From: Polynucleobacter meluiroseus
Lineage (GTDB): Bacteria > Bacteroidota > Bacteroidia > Flavobacteriales_D > Crocinitomicaceae
Direction of reading: 5' to 3'
Length of the DNA stretch: 9,816 bases
NCBI GenBank assembly: GCA_943328715.2
Contig: CALQBB020000008.1
Coordinates: 1 to 9,816 of the forward strand
Part shown: positions 5,778 to 9,816 of the stretch, one piece after another
Numbering within the stretch: position 1 is the first letter of the stretch
How the letters are laid out: each line of letters opens with the position of its first letter
Position numbers and translations under genes: made by a program
Notes under the pieces: model-generated
What the model saw: the letters and a program-made list of their open reading frames with translations, nothing else
Told to the model about the DNA's origin: nothing
Databases searched by the model: none

Positions 5778-7292
5778 TTACCATTTGGAATACTCACCAT
5801 CATTGGAGATATATCCATGTTGGTAGGTCTCGGTTGTGTAATCACTTTCTTCAATGAAACTTGGGTATACTTGGAGTTTTTCGTAGAAAATCTTTCCTCC
5901 CGATGGTACGGCAATCATAAACTTCACATTTTGATCGCGGAATTTATCCGATGTGGGAAAGGAATACATCGTTTCCAATAACATGCGATTGGCCTGGAAT
6001 TCGTAGGCACAACGAATGTTTCTCGCTTTTTTCAATGCGGATTCATGCGTGCGTCCTTGTGAATCATTGATTTGTTTAATGTGAAACAAAGAATCACTGG
6101 ATTGTGAATACACCAATTCAATTCCTTGAAGGTAAACTCGTCCATTCTTAATGGTTATTACCCCTTCATCTCCATTGCTTTTAATTTTGAAGCCATCGAT
6201 CAATTGACCTTCAATGGATTTCTTTTCTATATTTAATTCAAGACCTGGAATTGTGGCAATTTCTTTTTCCACTTCTCCGTAGATCGCCATAGAACGTCCG
6301 ATTTGAACCCCGCCTAACGAAACGAGAACCACGCCAACTACGAGTGTCATTCCGAAAATCGCTGTCAAAACTTTTAAATACGTGGCTTTGAATTGGGTGA
6401 TCAGTCGGATTCCGAACAAATAACTTTGTGCGACAACGGCAATAGAAATCAAGGCAATACCCAAGTAAAAATAGGACTCATGGGAAGTGGACTCAAACAA
6501 TAGTCCGCCGAAATCCTGGAAGGACATAAAACGTCCATTCAATTGAGCAGGAATGATATCCGGATTCACAAAGAAAAAGACAATAGCAAAAACGAAAATA
6601 CCCGTTCCAAACAGCAAGGCCCAAATCCCAACGATCACAGAAATGATGCGGAGAATGCCAGAGATTGAGGATTGCATCCCCGAATTCTCCTTGAATTCTT
6701 TAGCACCTTTTTTGATTCGATTGGCTGCGTCTCCGAGCTCCGATTTCATGTTTTCAATGTTCACATGCTGACCTTTCATGCGCAGTTTATCGCTACTTGT
6801 TTTCGCCATTGGAACAATTGCCCACAGAACAATGTACAGCAAGAATCCAATTCCAAAAGTTAAAAAGGTAAGGACGTAAATTGCACGAATGATAACCACG
6901 TCAACGTTGAAATAAGCTGCAACACCGGCGCAAACTCCACCAAGCATTGCACGGTCACCGTCTCGAAACAAGCGTTTTTCTACGGGAGCATCTATTGATG
7001 ACGTTGCCTCATCGCCATTACTACTAGATTCATCCGTAAAATCTTCTGGCTTTCCTAGTTTACCAATGATTTGTTCAATCATAGAAAGTTCAACTACCTG
7101 TTTGAAAGGTGTCAATTGCTGCTGCAGTAATTCGACCATCCGCAATTCGATGTCCTGAAGAATTTCATCACTCCCCTCCTCTTTTTGTAGGACTTGTTTT
7201 AATTGCTGTAAATACGTATTCAAACGATCAAAGGCCTGCTCCTCAAAAATGAATGGAATTCCTTGTAAATGAATGGAAACTGTTTTGTTCAT
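5778..7292 (-). CDS. PspC domain membrane protein
   Basis: 504 residues. Residues 1-85 are a helical N-terminal domain typical of Bacteroidota PspC proteins (MNKTVSIHLQGIPFIFEE... DIELRMVELL... KLGKPEDF). An acidic, Ser-rich linker follows, then the PspC domain at about 106-164, with KRLFRDGDRAMLGGVCAGVA, YFNVDVVIIRAIYV and a membrane helix ending VLWAIVPM. Further membrane segments lie near 212-241, 275-296 and 308-330. The remaining 170 or so residues are a beta-rich extracytoplasmic region of unknown function. PspC proteins belong to phage-shock-type envelope-stress systems. The ATG is 10 bases after the padR stop, so the pair is an operon and PadR probably controls it. Its stop abuts the convergent DUF5916 stop. 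Confidence 0.9.
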   Translation of the reverse strand: MNKTVSIHLQGIPFIFEEQAFDRLNTYLQQLKQVLQKEEGSDEILQDIELRMVELLQQQLTPFKQVVELSMIEQIIGKLGKPEDFTDESSSNGDEATSSIDAPVEKRLFRDGDRAMLGGVCAGVAAYFNVDVVIIRAIYVLTFLTFGIGFLLYIVLWAIVPMAKTSSDKLRMKGQHVNIENMKSELGDAANRIKKGAKEFKENSGMQSSISGILRIISVIVGIWALLFGTGIFVFAIVFFFVNPDIIPAQLNGRFMSFQDFGGLLFESTSHESYFYLGIALISIAVVAQSYLFGIRLITQFKATYLKVLTAIFGMTLVVGVVLVSLGGVQIGRSMAIYGEVEKEIATIPGLELNIEKKSIEGQLIDGFKIKSNGDEGVITIKNGRVYLQGIELVYSQSSDSLFHIKQINDSQGRTHESALKKARNIRCAYEFQANRMLLETMYSFPTSDKFRDQNVKFMIAVPSGGKIFYEKLQVYPSFIEESDYTTETYQHGYISNDGEYSKW

Positions 7293-7302
7293 AATCTTTG
7301 TA

Positions 7303-7629
7303 TTATAAGGTTGTAATATGACTCACTGCTAATTGCAATTCTGTCCATGTGCGTTCTAATTCGCTTAAAAAAGCCTTTCCGTCTACCGTAATGGTGTAAT
7401 ATTTTCTTGGCGGACCAGACGTAGACTCTGCCCAGCGATAATCCAACAACTTCATGTTCTTCAATCTTGTCAATAACGGATAAATCGTTCCCTCCACTAC
7501 CTTCAACTGCGCTAAATCCAGCCGCTCCAAGATTTCAGAAGGATAAGCTTCCTTCTTGTCCAATATGCTCAAAATGCAATACTCGAGTATTCCTTTGCGC
7601 ATTTGGGACTGTGTATTTTCAACATTCAT
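7303..7629 (-). CDS. PadR family transcriptional regulator
   Basis: 108 residues, the short PadR type: a winged helix-turn-helix followed by one C-terminal dimerisation helix. Recognisable parts are the start MRKGILEYCILSIL (10-23), AYPSEILERL (28-37), the recognition region VVEGTIYPLLTRLKNMKLLD (44-63), and the wing with SGPPRKYYTIT (71-81). The last 20 residues form the helix ERTWTELQLAVSHI. It is the first gene of an operon with the PspC gene, an arrangement frequent in Bacteroidota, so it is probably a repressor of that operon and of itself. A promoter with both -33 and -7 elements lies 16 bases upstream, covered by an 8-bp inverted repeat that is a good candidate operator. The effector is unknown. 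Confidence 0.92.
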   Translation of the reverse strand: MNVENTQSQMRKGILEYCILSILDKKEAYPSEILERLDLAQLKVVEGTIYPLLTRLKNMKLLDYRWAESTSGPPRKYYTITVDGKAFLSELERTWTELQLAVSHITTL

Positions 7630-7642
7630 TTAGAAATATTTT

Positions 7643-7670
7643 ATACAAAGATATATGTTTTGCTTTGTAT
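7643..7670. repeat. Perfect 8-bp inverted repeat, candidate PadR operator
   Basis: ATACAAAG (7643-7650) and CTTTGTAT (7663-7670) are exact reverse complements separated by 12 bases. The left arm overlaps the -7 element of the padR promoter, so a bound dimer would block transcription. A second palindrome, GTATT-ATGC-AATAC (7667-7680), overlaps the right arm and covers the -33 box. Confidence 0.5.
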
Positions 7671-7677
7671 TATGCAA
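7646..7677 (-). promoter_or_regulatory. Promoter of the padR-pspC operon (-33 and -7)
   Basis: On the minus strand, TTG (7677-7675) is followed after 21 bases by TATCTTTG (7653-7646), a perfect TAnnTTTG with close to normal Bacteroidota spacing. The -7 element is 16 bases before the padR ATG at 7629. It lies just downstream of the paa terminator, so the two operons appear to be transcribed separately. Confidence 0.65.
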
Positions 7678-7695
7678 TACATAGTAGATAAACAT

Positions 7696-7727
7696 AAAAA
7701 AAAGTGCTTGAATTATTTTAAGCACTT
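7696..7727 (-). terminator. Intrinsic terminator of the paa operon
   Basis: On the minus strand, AAGTGCTT (7727-7720), a 10-base loop and AAGCACTT (7709-7702) make a perfect 8-bp stem followed by six T. The left arm is part of paaD: it covers the codons for Lys157 and Cys158 and part of Leu159, and the stop codon is in the loop. There is no T tract on the plus side. Confidence 0.8.
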
Positions 7728-8195
7728 AAAGTAATCAAATGGTTCTGAGCAGATTAGACACTGATAATGCGCTTTGCAAGCAGTGCTTCCAAATTGACTG
7801 ACCATTTTTGTTTCGCGAGAATTGCATCTTGGACAAGGAACGACCGTTGGAGCGGCAAAGAGTACGCTTTTATCCACCTCATTTTCTGGTGGAGCAATGC
7901 CAAATTCCTTCAGTTTTACTCGTCCTGACTCCGAAAGCCAATCCGTTGTCCAGGCTGGAGAAAGCACCAAATGCACTTTTGCCACAACACCATGTTCTTT
8001 TAACTTGAGTAGAATATCGTCCTCCATGGTTTTCATGGCTGGACAACCGCTATACGTTGGAGTGATGGTAATCTGCCATTCATCATTCAGGCACTCTACT
8101 CCACGTAACACACCAAGGTCCGCAAGCGATAATACTGGAATTTCAGGGTCACAGACCTCATCCAACCAAGAAAGAATGGATTCTTTCGTTACCAT
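7713..8195 (-). CDS. paaD: Phenylacetyl-CoA epoxidase accessory protein PaaD
   Basis: 160 residues. PaaD is needed for an active phenylacetyl-CoA epoxidase and is thought to help mature the Fe-S cluster of the reductase PaaE. Residues 1-85 are a MIP18/DUF59-type domain with DPEIPVLSLADLGVLR (16-31) and PTYSGCPAM (46-54, Cys51). The C-terminal domain is a zinc ribbon with Cys121-x2-Cys124 and Cys146-x2-Cys149, plus Cys140 and Cys158 in the family endings FGSTACKAHYQC and EPFDYFKC. The start ATG 8195-8193 overlaps the end of paaC by seven bases (ATGGTAA), a sign of coupled translation. It is the last gene of the operon, with the terminator beginning in its final codons. Some literature calls this gene paaJ. 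Confidence 0.96.
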   Translation of the reverse strand: MVTKESILSWLDEVCDPEIPVLSLADLGVLRGVECLNDEWQITITPTYSGCPAMKTMEDDILLKLKEHGVVAKVHLVLSPAWTTDWLSESGRVKLKEFGIAPPENEVDKSVLFAAPTVVPCPRCNSRETKMVSQFGSTACKAHYQCLICSEPFDYFKCLK

Positions 8196-8944
8196 TTCAT
8201 ATTTGGATAGGCACGTTGCATGTATTGCAAGTCAGCCAACAAGAAACCTAAATGTTCGGAATGAATTCCTTTTCTACCGCCTTCAAATTGCCAATTGTTG
8301 GTTGGAATAACCAGCGTTGCTTCTTCTAGAACTGATAGTACGGTTTTCGACCACTGCGTTTTGATTTCATTCATTGAAGGGACTATGCCAGATGCAACCA
8401 ACGATACATCATCTGTTGTCTCAAAAAACAATTCATCTGTATAGCGCCATAGAAGATCAAGTGCTGTTTGCGCACGTTGATGTGATTCATCCGTACCATC
8501 ACCTAAACGGATCACCCATTCAGATGTATGTTTCAAGTGATACCTTGTTTCCTTCAGAGATTTTTCAGCAATGGCCGCAATTTGTTTATCCGTTGAATCA
8601 AGCAATTTTTCATACAATGGCTTTCTGAACGCATCAAATAAAAATTGGCGCATCATTGTATTGGCAAAGTCACCGTTCGGCTGCTCCAATAAAAGCGCAT
8701 TTCGGTATTCGTTTTCAAATCGCAAAAATGCTAAGGCATCGTGGTCCTTCCCTTGTCCGTCCAACTCTCCTGCGTAATCCAACAAACTCATCGCTTGTCC
8801 GATTAGATCCAAAGAAATATTGGTCATGGCAATGTCCTCCTCTAAAATAGGACCATGTCCACACCATTCACCTAAGCGCTGACCTAAAATAAGGCTGTCG
8901 TCTCCTAAACGAAGAACGTAATTGTACAAAGATTCATTCTTCAT
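8189..8944 (-). CDS. paaC: Phenylacetyl-CoA epoxidase structural subunit PaaC
   Basis: 251 residues, close to the usual 248-250. PaaC is a ferritin-like helical protein that pairs with the catalytic PaaA in the cytoplasm; in the characterised E. coli complex its own metal site is lost and it serves a structural role. Family segments are LRLGDDSLILGQRLGEWCGH (11-30), EEDIAMTNISLDLIGQA (35-51), FRKPLYEKLLDS and the C-terminal GGRKGIHSEHLGFLLADLQY. The open frame extends upstream by 59 residues to 9121, but that part only mirrors paaB in another frame. The ATG at 8944, one base after the paaB stop, gives the correct family N-terminus. Confidence 0.96.
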   Translation of the reverse strand: MKNESLYNYVLRLGDDSLILGQRLGEWCGHGPILEEDIAMTNISLDLIGQAMSLLDYAGELDGQGKDHDALAFLRFENEYRNALLLEQPNGDFANTMMRQFLFDAFRKPLYEKLLDSTDKQIAAIAEKSLKETRYHLKHTSEWVIRLGDGTDESHQRAQTALDLLWRYTDELFFETTDDVSLVASGIVPSMNEIKTQWSKTVLSVLEEATLVIPTNNWQFEGGRKGIHSEHLGFLLADLQYMQRAYPNMKW

Positions 8945-8945
8945 C

Positions 8946-9233
8946 TTACATGTGTTTGATGCCGTCCGGCACTTCGTAAAACGTAGGATGACGGTACACT
9001 TTTGTGTCAGATGGTTCGAACAAAGAGTCTGCATCGGAAGGATCAGAAGCATGAACATTATTTGATTCAATGACCCAAATACTGATTCCTTCTGATCGAC
9101 GTGTATAAACATCACGTGCATTTGCCAATGCTAATGTAGCATCCGGTGCACGTAAACTACCAACATGTTTGTGATTTAATCCTTGTTTGCTACGGATAAA
9201 AACCTCCCAAAGAGGCCATTCTCTGTTTGACAT
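8946..9233 (-). CDS. paaB: Phenylacetyl-CoA epoxidase subunit PaaB
   Basis: 95 residues, the normal family length. PaaB is a small non-catalytic subunit that bridges PaaA-PaaC pairs in the epoxidase complex. Family signs are WPLWEVFIRSKQGLNHKHVG (6-25), LRAPDATLALANARDVYTRR (27-46) and EGISIWVI. The gene follows the paaA stop after 20 bases and ends one base before the paaC start, so it lies inside a tight operon. Confidence 0.96.
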   Translation of the reverse strand: MSNREWPLWEVFIRSKQGLNHKHVGSLRAPDATLALANARDVYTRRSEGISIWVIESNNVHASDPSDADSLFEPSDTKVYRHPTFYEVPDGIKHM

Positions 9234-9253
9234 AGTTTCTAAATATAAATGTG

Positions 9254-9816
9254 TTATGCTGTTTTCTTCAATGCGCGTTTTTCCGCGTAGGCCATAGCTG
9301 CTTCACGCACCCACATTCCTTCTTCCTTCGCTTTTGTGCGTGCTTCAATGCGTTCTTTGTTGCAAGGACCATTTCCATTGACAACTTGCCAGAATTCATC
9401 CCAATTAATTGGACTGAAGTCATAATGACCCGTTTCTTCGTTCCATTTCAAATTAGGATCTGGAATTGTTAAACCAAGTATTTCAGCTTGAGGAACTGTT
9501 GCATCTACAAAACTTTGACGGAGCTCATCATTCGAAAATCGTTTGATTTTCCATTTCATAGATTGAGCAGAATTCGGTGATTCATCATCACTAGGTCCAA
9601 ACATCATTAACGCTGGCCACCAGAAACGATTCATCGCATCTTGAGCCATTGCCTTTTGCGTCGGCGTACCATTGCAAAGTGTAACCAAACTTTCAAATCC
9701 TTGACGTTGGTGGAAAGATTCTTCTTTACAGATTTTCACCATTCCACGTGCATAGGGACCGTAAGAACAACGACACAAAGCAACTTGATTCATGATTGCC
9801 GCACCATCAACCAACC
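9254..9816 (-). CDS. paaA: Phenylacetyl-CoA epoxidase catalytic subunit PaaA, C-terminal part (runs off right edge)
   Basis: The C-terminal 187 or so residues of the catalytic diiron subunit, which with PaaBCE converts phenylacetyl-CoA to its ring 1,2-epoxide using O2 and NADPH. The frame is open to the edge; the TTG at 9814 is internal ([10 protein letters not shown]), not a start. Visible signs are [11 protein letters not shown], then [12 protein letters not shown] with the second E-x-x-H diiron motif (Glu and His at about 9721-9710), then [15 protein letters not shown] and the C-terminal [26 protein letters not shown]... segment. The first half, with the other iron ligands, lies beyond the window; the family is usually 310-330 residues. 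It is the most upstream visible gene of the paa operon. The reductase paaE is not in the window. Confidence 0.96.
   Translation of the reverse strand, partial: LVDGAAIMNQVALCRCSYGPYARGMVKICKEESFHQRQGFESLVTLCNGTPTQKAMAQDAMNRFWWPALMMFGPSDDESPNSAQSMKWKIKRFSNDELRQSFVDATVPQAEILGLTIPDPNLKWNEETGHYDFSPINWDEFWQVVNGNGPCNKERIEARTKAKEEGMWVREAAMAYAEKRALKKTA

Noticed and set aside
7303..8195. PadR as regulator of the neighbouring phenylacetate operon
   Set aside because: The name comes from phenolic acid decarboxylase regulation, but here padR is downstream of the paa terminator, has its own promoter and is paired with pspC. The position gives no support for control of paa.
7822..8310. 162-codon plus-strand open frame
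   Set aside because: It is antisense to paaD and the end of paaC, which are both strongly supported, and its translation is low-complexity Ser/Thr-rich sequence with no family resemblance.
8945..9121. 59-residue N-terminal extension of PaaC
   Set aside because: It overlaps paaB in another frame and does not resemble PaaC; the ATG at 8944, one base after the paaB stop, gives the family N-terminus.
1..9816. Mobile element, CRISPR, tRNA or defence system
   Set aside because: No transposase, integrase, regularly spaced repeats, tRNA-like fold or known defence domain was seen; all genes are chromosomal families typical of Bacteroidota.

Overview
The window is AT-rich and looks like chromosomal DNA of a Bacteroidota species, probably in Flavobacteriales. 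The evidence is family content: an IPExxxVDY-type gene directly upstream of pyruvate kinase, a DUF5916 outer-membrane protein, a DUF5715 protein, a PadR/PspC pair, and a protein with a type IX-secretion-CTD-like fold. It is supported by repeated matches to the Bacteroidota -7 promoter element TAnnTTTG just upstream of start codons. Nothing points to a mobile element, CRISPR array, tRNA or rRNA. Coding density is very high and no gap exceeds about 125 bases.

Left part (1-1211), minus strand: the N-terminal 219 residues of pyruvate kinase (pyk), preceded one base away by its usual Bacteroidota partner, an IPExxxVDY-family protein. A compact region of facing promoters separates this pair from the next gene. 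Middle part (1212-5777): a small outer-membrane beta-barrel protein on the plus strand. It converges, with overlapping stop codons, on a minus-strand pair made of a DUF493 gene (GTG start) and a one-helix membrane protein coupled to it through TAATG. A divergent promoter region then leads to two plus-strand genes, a DUF5715 M15-like putative peptidase and a large DUF5916 / CBM9-like outer-membrane protein.

Right part (5778-9816), all minus strand: a padR-pspC envelope-stress-type pair with its own promoter and a palindromic candidate operator, and upstream of it the end of a phenylacetyl-CoA epoxidase operon, paaA(partial)-paaB-paaC-paaD. The paa operon ends in a clear intrinsic terminator whose stem begins inside the last codons of paaD. 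The Paa proteins together form the oxygenase that epoxidises the ring of phenylacetyl-CoA. The reductase paaE is not in the window.

Most of the window is ordinary accessory and housekeeping content, and I see no convincing new multi-gene system. The points most worth checking are three promoters so close to start codons that their mRNAs should be leaderless or nearly so, the palindrome over the padR promoter, the single-helix CTD-like protein with a predicted cytoplasmic domain, and the active-site-like residues of the DUF5715 protein.
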